The notes under the pieces are model-generated. The model was given only the letters and a program-made list of their open reading frames with translations. It searched no databases and was not told where the DNA came from. A stretch of DNA of 64,000 bases, taken from assembly GCA_030704615.1 (NCBI GenBank), contig CM060733.1:4216001-4280000 (forward strand), written 5' to 3'. The stretch is from Takakia lepidozioides. Taxonomy: Eukaryota > Streptophyta > Takakiopsida > Takakiales > Takakiaceae. A program made the translations under genes and the position numbers. Positions 31,421 through 51,222 of this stretch are shown here, one piece after another (the stretch's first letter is position 1; each line of letters opens with the position of its first letter).

Positions 31421-33915
31421 CTCTGCAATCCTTCTCAGCAAATCTCAAAACCAACTCCAGACAGAAGCTTCAGAGAGAGAGAGGGAAAGAGTTGGTGGGC
31501 ACTGCGGCGGCAGTGAGGAGGACGAGAGCAATATGAGGATAGGCTATGTCGGGCAACGGGCACACTTGAAAACAAAACAGAGCAGCCCGAGATAGAACGC
31601 AATTCAATCGCGAATCGCGGCGTCCAATGAGAGGCATCCCAATCCTCCGGGCAGATCAAATCCAGGTCCCGAAATGTTGCTGAATCCAGCACATTCATTG
31701 GCCCACGTGGCCCGAAATCTCGAACAGGATGAGCATTTTGGGAACGTCCAAAAGGTTTTTGGGAACGCGTTTTTTTGGAACCGGCAGGTTTGTTTGATTC
31801 CATGGAGAGGTAGTTTGTCACTATCTGAATGAAGGTAGATCAGCACAATTTTCCAACTATCTTCATGCAGGAAGTCCTGTAATTACCTGCATGAAGGTAG
31901 TGATAAATGTCCTAAGCTGGAAAAATTCGAAGTCCTTGAGGGATGTAGGTAGTTTAGCCCTTGCTGCATCCTGTCCCTTGGCACGTGCTTGCAAGGTTGC
32001 TTATTTACTTCTGGTCACAACAGAAACTCCAGGATTCATTAAAAGACCTTGCGATGTAGACCTATTTGTTGACAGCAAACACATCACAGTGCAGTGTCAT
32101 CTTGTTGTTTGACATCTTCACCTGGGGTCATAAGATGCTTGAGAGTTGCATAGAGGTAGAGATGGAAAAGGCTCCGTGGAAAAAAAGCATATCTTAAAAC
32201 ACATCAGCCACCTCTCCCAGATACTGCCGGCAGGGAAACACTGATGTATGGACAGGTCTGCACTGGACCTCAACACTCAAATCATGCACCCCTGATGACA
32301 TTCAAATCTTTGTTGGCATGTACTGGGTTTTAGCACCTGGAAGGTTGCCATTATCGGTAGTAAACAAGACGGAAAAAGAATTGATCCACGTTTCTCTTTC
32401 TACAGAGAAAGACCGACATGAACTGCACATAGCAGCGTACATGTAAATGTGACAGTAGTCAGGGTCAAATGAGATACTTTATTCCTACAGCATCCATCTC
32501 CAGACAAAACCATCTCATGCAGCTCATTTCTCCTACAGTTTAACCATATGTTTGTCAAAACCCTGAGCTGGTCTAGTTCTTCCTTACTTTCTTCCAGACT
32601 CTTGCTTATGCAGTCAGACATTGGCACTGTCATCCGAAACCTGTCACAGAAAAGATGACGTTATAATCTCTGCCAGTCAACTCCAGTTGTATGCGTGTCA
32701 GCCCCAGCAGAAGTCATTTGACATCCCAAAGTTTCAGGAACTGCAATTGTCTATGTGATTTCTAACCAATAGCAGCAACTACTGAAAATAACTGCCATTA
32801 GGCATCTCTCAAAAATGCACAAACACATAAGAAAAAAGAGGAGAAAAAAAGAGAGATGAAAATGACCTCTATTGGCTCTTCATGTAACCGAGAACCCTGC
32901 ACATAACCACCCAAGCTGTAAGCTGCAGAACTATGATACTGAATTAAATGGGGTTCAGCAAACACTTTGGGAGTCAAACTCAAACCCGATGGAAGATCTA
33001 TGTCAACAACGTTGCAATTGCCCATGCGGAAATTCTATCAAGCTTGACAAAGCGTTTCTGACTTTTATGAAAAGCTGTCACCTACAACATGCCAAAATAC
33101 AGATGCATGGACCCTGGAATGTAAACTTAGTACCCTGGCCAACACTTTTTCTTTCTTTCCTGGCGACTTTCCCTTTCGCCCAGTCCCTGCATGGTACAAT
33201 TGACACAGTTAGAAATCTCCTTTAGCAAATATCTGTTTTGAAAAAGAAAGGAAATAAGTGTTACAATCGTGTACACCTTCTTTCCCTTTTGGAGTGGAGA
33301 CCTTCCGCCTTTTCTGGGACCCTGCCAAGATCACACACAATCACCTCTTAGTTACAGACTAAGCAATGGCATCAGATTAGTTCCACGAAAAATTCATGCC
33401 AATATGCAGGGGAGTAGGAGACTCCTGGTGTCACTTCACCCCGAAGGGCTATTGCCTTCCGTTTGGAAGGTGGACACCTTCTAACCACCGTAACCAGATG
33501 CCAGTATACATAGCAGATTGGAATGACATTGTAACTACTGGAAGGTTTATAAAGCAGCTTTGTATCTTAATCCAATCACAGGTCCATGTGACTTGAGAGG
33601 TTAGTTTTTAAATTACCTGTGCTTTCTGAGAGTGGTTTTCTTGGAGTAGGTGCCTTCTGTAGGAATCACCAAGTTACTTCAGCAGATTCCAGACGCACAG
33701 TTTTACCATTTCCAAATGTAAAGTTGAGACAAGTTTGGTTTGGAGATGAATGAACTAGGGACGTCCCTAGCACTGACACTAATTTTTTAACTTTCTGTCA
33801 ACAAGGGGCCAAATTGACGGCGGGTAACCAGCACACTTTCCGAATAATCACATCAGATTGTAGCAACTGCATGTGGCAGTCTTGGTGATTCTCTCAAGAC
33901 AAGAACAGAAAAGAA
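31421..33915. other. Intergenic between LHCB3-like promoter and RHL1 3' end
   Basis: Apart from the LHCB3 promoter elements, no gene is seen. Short frames on both strands lack domains and splice support. Non-coding DNA up to the RHL1 stop at 33916 could include its 3' UTR. Confidence 0.6.
31690..31712 (-). promoter_or_regulatory. G-box with adjacent CCAAT box upstream of LHCB3-like gene
   Basis: On the minus strand the sequence reads GCCACGTGGGCCAATG: a perfect palindromic CCACGTGG (core 31704-31709) four bases from a CCAAT box, about 285 bases before the start codon. G-boxes bound by bZIP/bHLH (HY5/PIF-type) factors drive light control of Lhcb genes in plants. Further CCAAT words occur at about 31,622 and 31,639. 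Confidence 0.55.
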
Positions 33916-36900
33916 TTATGGCATATCAGACAATGCATGGATAGGAATCACTTCAAATCTGACCCTGCTTTTGGGCGTATGAACAACTTCCTTGCTAGAA
34001 TGTGAAACCTCCTCAGTCTCTCGGTTGTGGATATTTCCTTCATCCCCATCAACGCTTGATTTTGTCTGTACATGACAAAGCTAACAGCCACATCTAATCA
34101 TTGACTTATATTAGTTCATCAAATTAATTCATTTCAAGTCTGCAACTGACTCTACAAACAATTTTGCCTACAACTCAATTTTTTTGATATAGGTAACAAG
34201 TCCTTCACAACTTCGACCTCTGAGAGCTCAGATGAAGGTTTCCATCAGAGCTGACATCTCCCATACAGTAGGTGTTATTCGATACACAAAAATTCCACTA
34301 AAGCTTGTGTCCGTCAATGGTCATTAATACTCGTTTCAGGACTAGGTGGAGATGCCATGAGTACTGTCAAACTGGCTGTCACACTCACCAGTTGCTGTAC
34401 TCTCTGGCATGACAACTGATTGACACCTCTGAAGGATCCCCATATAAGAGAAGAAAACTTGTCGGCATCCAAACCAATACACTGTGCTGCCGTAGAATGT
34501 CCCAAGAAGATTTTAGGGGCCAGGCAGCTTGATTGAGCACCAACAAATAGAGTAACCACAAGTCTAAAATAATCCATCCAACCCAGACACAACCAGCAAA
34601 ATGAGGCAATACATTTTCATCATGACAAAGCTGCATCTCTTACCATGGTAACATTCTTTCTTGTGTATTGTCTCTTGCTGCCTGTGATACTTTTGCCGGC
34701 TGCCTCTGCCAGAAAGCATTAACATGAAGACTAAAGAAAAAGACTTTGGAAACTACTGAATCAAATGAGGACTTCAGAAGAATGCAAAATGCAAACGAAC
34801 TGAAAAAAATCAGTTGTAGTTTTACATATATCGGTGGCTAGAACATAGCTTGACCCAAGTTGTGGTCAGCTTGTATCAACTGCAGATAGCTATTTAGCTC
34901 ATGTGTATTTGAGGCTCATTATTAGCTGGCAGAAATGCTGGATTCATAGTGCATGATGACATCAATAGTTGCTGCTTGTACTCAAATATATGACACAGAG
35001 GGCTCACCAGCTTTGACTTTTGTGGGAGATTGTTCAGCCGACTCAACCTCCACTTGATGGGACTGCAAGATCGCCAGAGAGGGCATGCAAGTCAATAACA
35101 AAAATAGTGCATCCCAACCATATACATCTGAAGATAAATCTAAATGCAAACACTGGAGAGAATATCAAGGAGCATGCAGAATCTCATCGGTGTTGCAAAA
35201 AAAGGAGCCAGAGCTATTACACCCCCATATCTTCATGTGCCAAGAGGTTCCAGGGCTGCTGCCTTACAGGTGCCCTTAAGATTTTGGTAAGCTGCAAAGC
35301 ATTGGTATCACTTGGAGAAGCAGCATCCACTCCCTCAAACTTTTGTTCCCCACTTTTCTAGTCAGCGGCATTCTTTTATGGACGATGAAGCTATGGCCTA
35401 TCCTACATCTGTCCATGGCAGGGATAAGGTATTCTACAGTTATAGGGCACGACTCCACTGCTGGTGTGAGTTTTTTGCTTTGATACCATGTAACAGCTCG
35501 ACTGTACACCGCCCAATTTTATTTTTTGGATAGCAATCAGCCTGAAGGAGTGCCACACATACTTCCAAACTTCGTGTAAGGCGCTGTGACAGGGTATCTC
35601 CTAGAACATTGTGAAGTGAAAACAGGAAGATTAATGAATCATTTCCTTCAACACATTCTCAAGCTATCGTTCATGGATTTGGATAGGTGAGGTAAAGATA
35701 TGGCATATTAAAGAACCCAAAGCTGTCACCTTCTCACGGGGCTTCAACAGAAAAGTTGCAAGACTAGACTGCTTGAAGCCTCCTGCTGGCGTACTTGTAG
35801 GAGCTGCTACTTCGATGGCACTTGTATTGAGAGCACCTCCTAAGGATCTCTTGGCAGAGGAATCGTTTTGTACAACCAGCCCATTCTTAGCTGCAGCAAG
35901 ACTATCACCTCCTTTGGTTTCTTCGTCACTGATCAATTTAACCAAACCACATGTAGCTGCGTCTGATTTCCCCGTTGAAATACCTGTTTCTTGGCAGAAG
36001 ATTCACGATGTCTAGTTACAAACAGATGTGATGGCTAGAATGACAAAAACATGGATCTCAGGTGTCCATCCTTCTGATAAAATTAGGGTAAGAAACAAGT
36101 AACTTGTGTGCGTTTGTGAGTGAGAAAGAGAGAAGGACGGAAGAACGAAAGAGAAAGAACATACCATCCACAGGAAGCCCAAAGAGCTTCTGGGAGAAGC
36201 GTCAGAAGAAACAAAGAGACAATGGCCCAAAGAGAGAAATGAAATGAAATGGTGCATTATAACGTCCGCAGAAAGCTCATAGAGCTTATGGGACAAAATG
36301 GAAAGAAAAACATGAGAGAGAAAACAGGAAACCTGAGATAGAGATAAGAACTATTGTTCGAGTGATTGTCTAAGGGTGAATGCCTCGTGAGAGAGAGAAA
36401 AGAGTGGTCTTATAGATTGCTGTCAATGGTGCCCACCAGTAATCGTTTCAGATGGCACATGCGTCGACCCCTCAAACATTCTAGCCAAACAACTGCTACA
36501 AAAACCATTCACGAAGTAGGGATGTGACATGTAACATGTACAAAGGGCATGCTAAACAGATCAAATGCCATAGAGCTAGCTCATGTGTGGGGGACTACCT
36601 TAGAGTAAACCCAAGTATGCATGTGATCACAAAGGAAGTATTAAATGATCTTGAGCTGTAAGCGTGCCTACCTGTAAGAGCACTGGCACCATTCTTTGTT
36701 GCTTGCTCAGCGGGAACTAAACAACTATCATCTTCATAGGTGGGGAATGTCTTGCTGACAGCCCCACCTCCAGCTCCTTGTTTTTCATGTTTGGAACGTG
36801 ATGAATCACTTGCACTGCCACTCTCTGCTTCATCGTCCTCATGTGATGACGATTCTGTGTACCTAGGCAGGCAGATAAGATGCCAGGAAGCAACCATTGC

Positions 36901-39313
36901 AGATGAAAGATTGGGGTCTTCAACCCTCTCAAGACACGTCCTGAGAACTGAACCCTCTGGAAATTGCCTGAGAAAGGAGACATTTGAATTCCTCAACCAG
37001 CTAATGAACAGAAACCTTTCAAAGCATTAAGAAACCGTACATGCTCACTGTTTTCTGTAAAAGGAGATGATAGTTCAAACAAGTAATAGGGCTCCTGCTG
37101 GGATCACAAACCAGGGTTACCAGAGTTTGGTCCACACAAACAAACAAACACTAGGTGGTTCTTTGAACAACTCAACAATGGTCAATGAAACCAAAGCAAC
37201 ATCCAGGAGCTCTACAAGATACACCAAATCATGAATGAGCAAGCCAAAGAAGACACGTGAAGGAGGTCGGTCATGCCTAAACCCCTAGTGACAATTTTTT
37301 TGTGAGAGCCTAGTAAACTCTGAATGCTAGTGACCGAAAAAAGGTGCGTGAATAAACTTTTGACACAAGCCACTACTTACTTAAATTTTTGTCCTGCTGT
37401 ACGAGCAGACTGTCGCAATGGTGTTGGTGCGTCCTCTTTCACAATCAAGTGCTTCTCCTCATCCTCAGAATCCGGCTCTTTTTCTTGACTTGGTACTGCA
37501 CTCTTTGTGTCATCCCCACCTTGCTTTTTCCTCACTAACCATTTCTCCATTTTAAGCTGGCCCTTGGGTGATTCTGGTGCATCTTTCTCCCTGAACAACT
37601 TTTCCCCTTCAATGTTTTCTTTAGGGTCTCTTGCCAGACCAGCTCCTGCTGTGAAATCAAAGTCTGCATGTTTCTCCTACGCGAAGAGAACGTCACACAG
37701 GATGTGCTCTTTCAGTTGGAACATTTGTGAAATACAATTAGGTATGTCCAAAGAAACAGCAAATGACAAAAGTCAGCTGCAAAAAGCTTTAAACATGACA
37801 GTAGTCTAAGTGGAAAACTGCATGGCAACATAACCTCGTCTAACTTGAGTTTGTACTTCTCAGCATAACTTCCTCCTCACCATATCTACAAGAAGAAGGA
37901 TGAAATTTTGAGATTGTAAAACCCAGATTACACCTGCTGAAGCTCTTGAGGCAGTGGAAGGCGCAACTCTTCTGGATTTTCATCCTTCGTCCCAATCCAC
38001 CACGCAACAGAGAAAACCACCTGTATTTTGACACAGCAACTGGTTCAAAGGGTCAAAAATCTCCAGAAATAGAGGGCACACCTCAGGTACTGTAGAAAAG
38101 AGCTTGAGGCAAATATGTGCATACTTCCCCAGTCTAAGCATTGCTTTAGTGAAGAATCACCGGCACATAACCCTCCTGATCCACAAACAAAATTGCTGAG
38201 GCTTACTAATCTTTGCTTATCTGCCACTTGTCATACCAGGATCAGCAACAAGGTGGTGCATTGTTTTAGCATAGAGGCAGAAGGTCCTTCATCTAAAGAT
38301 CAGGGCTATTTCCACCTCTTCTTGACTTGCACAGACAAGGGTTTGAATAAATACCGAATGAGCTGGTTGTTCTAGAGAACGTACCAGACTTTCAAAGCAG
38401 TCTTCACAAACAATATTTCCAGCTCCTCGAAGAAAATGCAAGGTGAGGTACTTGTTCTTGGGATACACAATTGTGCCAAACAGTTTTAATCGCCCCTGAT
38501 TTGTAAACACAGCATTAGGCACAGTTTGTAGGGCATACACCTGTTGCCTTAAGGAAATACTCTACCTAAATTTCCAAAGCTTTTGAACTCTTCATCTTAA
38601 ACACCGATGTACCTCACTTTAACCACTACAAACAACGATAAGATTATGGAAACTACACAGTAACTGCAACTTGTGGACCAGGATGAGAAAATCAAGCAGA
38701 ACTGACATGCCTGAGGAAATTCAACATAGAGAATGGGATTCCGGGAGTCCAAATGCGTAAGCTCCCCAAACTTGCCACCAGCTACAGGAGCCACAAGCCC
38801 TGGAAACGAAAACAGGTACTTGTTCTTTCTATGCCCCTTCTTCACAATATCCTTGCCGTCGCACTTGAGAATTGCTGGAGACAAAGACTAAGGGAAGTGA
38901 GAATCAAGTCGTTCGACCTTGGTCTATTTCCTCACTCTCGAGAATACTGATGAAGCTCCCAAGTGCATTCCATCCTTCAATTACCACAACGTCCCCTGGA
39001 ATTGAAATATTCCGCCGATAGAGAGTCTGACTCGTGAATCACACCGATTGAATAACAAAGAATAAGGGCAAAAACTTACGTGCAAAATTATGAATTGCAA
39101 CCTGTACAAACTACAAGTCCAGAAGAACAGGCTCAAAACGATACGGAAATCACCTTTAGTCGGACGCAATGGTAACGCTGGATTCGCTTTATGTCGCGCC
39201 AGCAATCCGCGCGACAATGCCAGCTCACGACGCCTCTTGCTCTCCTCCTCTGCAACCTTCTCCTCTGCACTAGGCCCTCCTTCTTGCTTGTGTGCGGGCA
39301 CCCCCTTCGCCAT
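33916..39313 (-). CDS. RHL1: RHL1, DNA topoisomerase VI complex subunit
   Basis: Ten exons fit with agreeing phases: 39313-39154, 38874-38711, 38495-38385, 38020-37934, 37676-37381, 36862-36672, 35983-35730, 35062-35008, 34705-34644 and 34065-33916, giving 509 residues. Recognition rests on ILKCDGKDIVKKGHRKNKYL, FSFPGLVAPVAGGKFGEL, LKLFGTIVYPKNKYLTLHF, FSVAWWIGTKDENPEELRLP and TPLRQSARTAGQKF, all signatures of plant RHL1 (ROOT HAIRLESS 1/HYP7). RHL1 with BIN4 joins the SPO11-3/TOP6B topoisomerase VI needed for decatenation during endoreduplication. The acidic Ser-rich middle (ESSSHEDDEAESGSASDSS) and the QSSLATFLLKPREK segment match the C-terminal half. Charophytes have very large, strongly polyploid cells, so a role in endocycles is plausible here (inference). 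Intron 2 appears to be GC-AG. The last three exons are less conserved and less certain. Confidence 0.92.
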
Positions 39314-40119
39314 CGTCAATATTGATGGTGGAAAAGGGACAAAATTCCATAAACGAACAAAATGCTCTTTACATCATATCATACCTTCAGTAGGCTGTAT
39401 CAATGACATACCGACGGCATTGCGTTGGCCATGAACTCAGATTCCTCAGACTCTTTGTATCCACAACTCTACCTCTCAGCTTCTTGATCCAGCCTCGCTC
39501 TCTGCGCGCAAACAAACACACGTTTGTTCACGCATTGCAGGGAGAGATTCCTTGTTGCGAGAGGGAAAGCTACATTTTTAAAAATACGTCATCGTACTAT
39601 TATACATGTGCATACACGTATAGGTACACCTCTACGATACCTCGGTAGGTAGGTAAGGTAGGTGCGGTACGGTATGAACTATGAACCCCAAGGTCCCAAG
39701 CATTAAGTTCTAACACTGTTCCTTTTTTTTTAATAGTTAAAAGGGGAAGTAAATTGTAATTCCAATTGTTTTATTTATTTGTTTTTCAAAGCTATTGTTT
39801 TCTAGTAAATTGAAGACTGTCAACAACAAAATTATATGAACAAACAGGTTTCGGTCAATTTGACAAAATAATTCCGTAAAATGTTTTACTTTCTGAAGGC
39901 ATCACATTATCTTACATATTTGTCGGCCTTTTCCGTGTAGTAACTCACAAACCACATAGCAAGGTAGTGCCTTGACAACCAAATTGCCAGCACAAAGCTC
40001 AATGAAGTGACTTTATGCATAGCCTTGCTGCCGTAAGAGCTGAGACTGAATAATAAAGGAACCACCAACAAGATTAGAATAAATTCGACAGGTAAAAAAC
40101 CAGCCCTCATACTGTCAAT
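39314..40119. other. Short intergenic between KRR1 3' end and RHL1 5' end
   Basis: About 800 bases containing a GGTAGGTAGGTAAGGTAGG simple repeat (39643-39665) and AT-rich sequence. A stretch at 39,700-39,724 (GCATTAAGTTCTAACACTGT) resembles the end of the MULE TIR and may be an old fragment. It includes the RHL1 promoter; no clear TATA box was found. Confidence 0.5.
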
Positions 40120-47421
<7,302 letters not shown>

Positions 47422-47702
47422 GGCATCTACAGAAACAATTGAAACAACATGCATAGGCTCTAGCCTTCCGATTGCCCCACCCCCTACGGACACAACTGTG
47501 AAAAGAAAGAAAAGAAACCCACGATTTCAAGGTGATCGACCGTGTGTAATATGCAGAGAGATGCAGCTCTCCAACTCGGAGGTGGAAGACCGGGGTCTAG
47601 GGTTTTACTCTCTTCTCAATTAACGAAGACCTATTTTTTGGGGGGGTCGTGAATTGCTGACAAGTCTATTACGAAATTTTCATCTAAGACTATCACTATC
47701 CA
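47422..47702. promoter_or_regulatory. Divergent region upstream of KRR1
   Basis: This separates KRR1 (-) from a plus-strand open frame at 47703. It contains GGTCTAGGGTTTTACTC at about 47,591-47,608. AGGGTTT is the core of the telo-box (AAACCCTA), common upstream of plant ribosome-biogenesis genes, which suits KRR1. Confidence 0.4.
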
Positions 47703-47893
47703 GTGTCATCATTCTCACGGCATCAAGATGATGAGTTGCTTAACGACATCCGTGCGCATTCGTTGGGTATTGGTGAGATGAAGGTTTTGCGAAGGTGGGC
47801 TGACAGTGGGTGCCCAAGAAAGAGAGATGATCGTGGTGTGTGGTGTGCAGTGTGCAGCTCCATGCCTGCTCAGGCTTCAGCCTTCTTCCATGC
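47703..47893 (+). CDS. Unrecognised putative first exon
   Basis: An open frame from ATG 47703 encodes about 63 residues (HQDDELLNDIRAHSLGIGEM, then RRWADSGCPRKRDDRGVWCA and CSSM). It reaches a good donor, GC|GTGAGT, at 47893-47898. The CPRK...CAVC spacing could be a zinc site but matches nothing I know. It might be the first exon of a gene continuing at 51.2 kb, or of Psb27-H2. No following exon could be joined with confidence. Confidence 0.3.
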
Positions 47894-48226
47894 GTGAGTT
47901 TCCTTGCTGGGTTTCCTCTTTCTAAGAATTACAAGACTCTGGCTAGCGCTATGGGATGAGCACATATCTCTATCTTCTGTCGATTCCTGTTCCTCGCCCC
48001 TCCCCATTGGCTTATGAAGCTTGTCGAGCTACCACTGGGGTTGGAATTGAAGTAAGGGAACTCAAAGAAGTTGAAATTACGGATGCTTTCTAGACACACT
48101 GGTGCTTCCTTGCTTCGAAACTTTCAGGGGAGGTGTTTTGCATACTCTCGTAGAATACAGACTAAAATTAAGTGGTAAACCCTTAGCATTGTACCCACTG
48201 TCACTGGGAAGCCGCGCAGCAGGTCT

Positions 48227-49706
48227 ATGATTTCAAATTTTAGATTGTTTACATTCCTTCCTATTATGACGTCTTGTGCATTAAGTATGAGATCATTGTA
48301 CTTTACTACTCTCCCAACGCATGAAATGCATGGATATAGAGACCTTAAGCAGAAGGAATGCCTGTTGACAACTTTTGATGTCAATGGGACAGAGGGTTTG
48401 CAGGTGACGTATCCAAGATATTTTTCATCCTCCCAATTTGTTATTTCAAGATGTTCTACCAACTCACAGTCGAGACCTATTCGTGATTCAAAGGAGAATA
48501 ATTTGTCTAGAATTAGTCGTCGAGTGTTTGTCTCTCCGGTGCTTCTGTGTTTGGCATCTGTTTTGCTAGGAGAGGTACAAGCAACACCTGAGCTTGCTAT
48601 AGCTGAGGAAGCTCAGAATGAGGGTGTGGAACAAGGTGGTACGTTGGACAGGGTTTTATCCTTCTTCGATCCCAATGAGATGACCAAGTCAGGGAAAAAA
48701 TTACCAAAAGGTTATGTGAAGAGTGTGAAAGAGGTAGTGAAAAGCTTGCGTGACTCTTTCAATGAGGACTCCAAGGATGATGCAAAGTTTCGAAGGAATG
48801 CCGATTCTGCAAAGGAGGCAATTCGGGGATACTTGCAAAATTGGCGAGGGGCAAAAGTTGTGGCTACTGAGGTATTTATACCCTTTCTCTAACCATAGTC
48901 ACCTGCTGTGCTTATTGCCATTTTTCAAGACGTTGTGACTTGTCTATCCATTGTCTTTCTCCCCTTCTCCCCTTCTTTCTTCTTTTTCTCCTGTGATGCT
49001 GTCTTCCCTCAACAGCAGGGCTCAAGAAACTTGGGTTTATACCAGAGTTTTATTTGCATCTCTTCTTAATTTTCCTCTCCTGGTCATGCTTCGGGCTTAT
49101 CTCCTTGTCTGCAAGGTTCTTTCCTAGGGCTCATTCTGGTTTCTGGTGTTATGATGGCCTTGTTTTACTGTTGAAACCGTTTCTTGGCCAAGTGTGTCTT
49201 GTTACCCTTCCAAAACAAGACAGAACGCAGTAGGTTTGCATCCACCGTGAGGAACCGATGAAGTCAGTGGGGAGTCTTTGCAGGTGTTCAAGAACTGGTT
49301 TTTGTCTTATACTATGTGATTGATTCTATAAGATACAAGGCTGCAGCTTCTTGGCTTCTTTGCTTTTTCTGTGATGGGCTTTCAAGATATTTTCTTTCTT
49401 CTTTCTAATGGGTTGTACTGTGTTAAAAAATTCTTCCCAAAGAGCTGCTTTCTTGCATCAGCTATGATCTCTTCGTTCTCTTAAGTCAGTTACCATTGCC
49501 TGGAGTTTACACTGCACTTCCATGTACATATGGTCATAGATTGTGGATTGTGGATGTGTTTGGTACAGGATTCGTACCTAGCCCTGGAGCAGGCATTGCG
49601 CATTCTTGGGGAGTTCTACTCAAAGAAGGGCCCCCGAGCTGCCTTGCCAGAGGACATAAGGACCCGTATTTTGGCGGACCTCAGTAAAGCTGACGACTCT
49701 CTCTGA
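48227..49706 (+). CDS. PSB27-2: Psb27-H2 / LPA19, photosystem II assembly protein (D1 maturation)
   Basis: Two exons, 48227-48871 (donor GAG|GTATTT) and 49569-49706, join in phase to 260 residues. The mature domain reads MTKSGKKLPKGYVKSVKEVV, KSLRDSF, DAKFRRNADSAKEAIRGYLQ, NWRGAKVVATE and DSYLALEQALRILGEFYSKK, the four-helix Psb27 fold. KSGK-x-LP and the long basic presequence point to the second plastid paralogue (Psb27-H2, LPA19), which aids C-terminal processing of the D1 precursor. ISRRVFVSPVLLCLASVLLG followed by VQATPE looks like a twin-arginine thylakoid-transfer signal. The exact start is uncertain: ATGs at 48227, 48266 and 48287 all lie in the presequence, and an upstream exon is possible. 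Confidence 0.88.
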
Positions 49707-51222
49707 GCAATGAACCCCCCACCCCCACCCCATCTGGAGATGAATTTGCTAGAAGAGTCGTAATTTGTGAGCCAGAGTCGATCACACCCAGCCCGCCCAT
49801 TTTTGCTGGCAGATTTGTGACCAAGAAACCATAGCTCGTTTCGTGAGTGCCATTTTTGGCACCCTAGATGAAGTTGCAAATGAGTCTTTTATGTCACAAA
49901 ATTTGGTTCTGGTTGGGGCCATAACTAGTCTAGAGAACGAGAGGAAGGGAAGAAAGAAAAAGAAATTCTACTATGCCCACCGGAGTGTATGGGAGGGAGA
50001 GCGAATGTACTCGTAAGACGTTTGCTGTATAGACCCCACGTCCAGTTTGGGTGGAACAAGAGGGAACGGACACTACCTTTGTGAGGGCTCACTCTAGTGG
50101 TACCTACTTTGATTTAAAAATTAGTTTGGGCTTTCCAGATTTCCTCTAGAAAGCTTTTCACACAAGCACCAATATGCTGTGTGTGAGCTGCCCAGCAATT
50201 ACACCCCAATAGTGCCCGGGCTTTAGGCTCAGCCTCGAGATTTTCAAAGTTGGTGAACAGAGGTGCAGGGACTATGTTCTTGATGGTCCTGAAGAGGGTT
50301 GCTCTTTGATGAGAGTACCACAGACATTGTATCAGAAAATGGTTATTGTCTTCAGGCGCCCACACATCGGCCATTGACAAAATCTCTTTCCACCCTGCGT
50401 CTGTTTATTGTTCAAAGCTGGTCGACTCCTGGCCCTGGGTCTAAATTTCAGTCTAATGCAAAGGGTAGGTAGAGCCCTGCTCCTCAAAGGTAAAAAAAAG
50501 AAAAAGGCAAGCTCACATTACCAAAAACAATTGCAAAACTGTTGCAAATTTTTGCACACTTGAGAGCGTATAGCTAACTTCTTTGCTTGAGATATCCATG
50601 CAAAGTGATCTGTATCATTCACTGGCAAAATACTTTTGTATATGATATTATAGTATTGTCATTGCCCTTGTTTTTCCTTTCTTGACTTTATGTCCAGATG
50701 TTGTAGTAAACTTACCCTGGCTGGTAGGCCTTGGATGGTCCCTGGTTCTGGTTAGTGATTCTGGTGTTAGCACGTAGCACCCTTTTATCAGATTCCTCTT
50801 TTGTGATTTAGAAGAGGGGTTAGTCTGATCTGTTCAAGCTCTAGGCCCTCTGCCCTCTGCCCTCTCTAGATTAGTCTTGGCACTCCACTTGTTCTTCCAC
50901 CTCCCTTCAGAACTATTGGCTAGGAGTGGTACCTCAATTCTCTGCCCTATGGCTCTTTGTAAGGTTATTTTTTCCTTACCTTCTTAATAAAATTTTCAGG
51001 GCTACAATCCCCCTCCTCTAAAATTTATTAAAAAAATGCATTAAAAGTATTATTTTACTATCAAAGATAATTTTATGTTATGTCTCATTAGGATGCCAGC
51101 TAGTGCCAAGTTTTTGTTGACAGAAGGCCACGTCGACAAGGTCTTGCTAAACCCTAATGTATTTTAGCCAAAAGGTCATATTTGTAGCCAATAACCATAT
51201 TGTTAATAGTTGAATTATTGCA
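49707..51222. other. Intergenic, no gene recognised
   Basis: Low-complexity T-rich and mixed sequence. A minus frame (50380-50114) has no known domain, and no splice-consistent exons were seen. Part may be the Psb27-H2 3' UTR or a first intron of the next gene. Confidence 0.5.

Noticed and set aside
36595-36996. Separate gene on the minus strand
   Set aside because: Its coding part is RHL1 exon 6 joined in phase to exons 5 and 7; the upstream extension is intron.
47422-47493. Longer KRR1 N-terminus
   Set aside because: The frame opens upstream without an ATG; the first ATGs are 47454 and 47421, and the second suits the family start.
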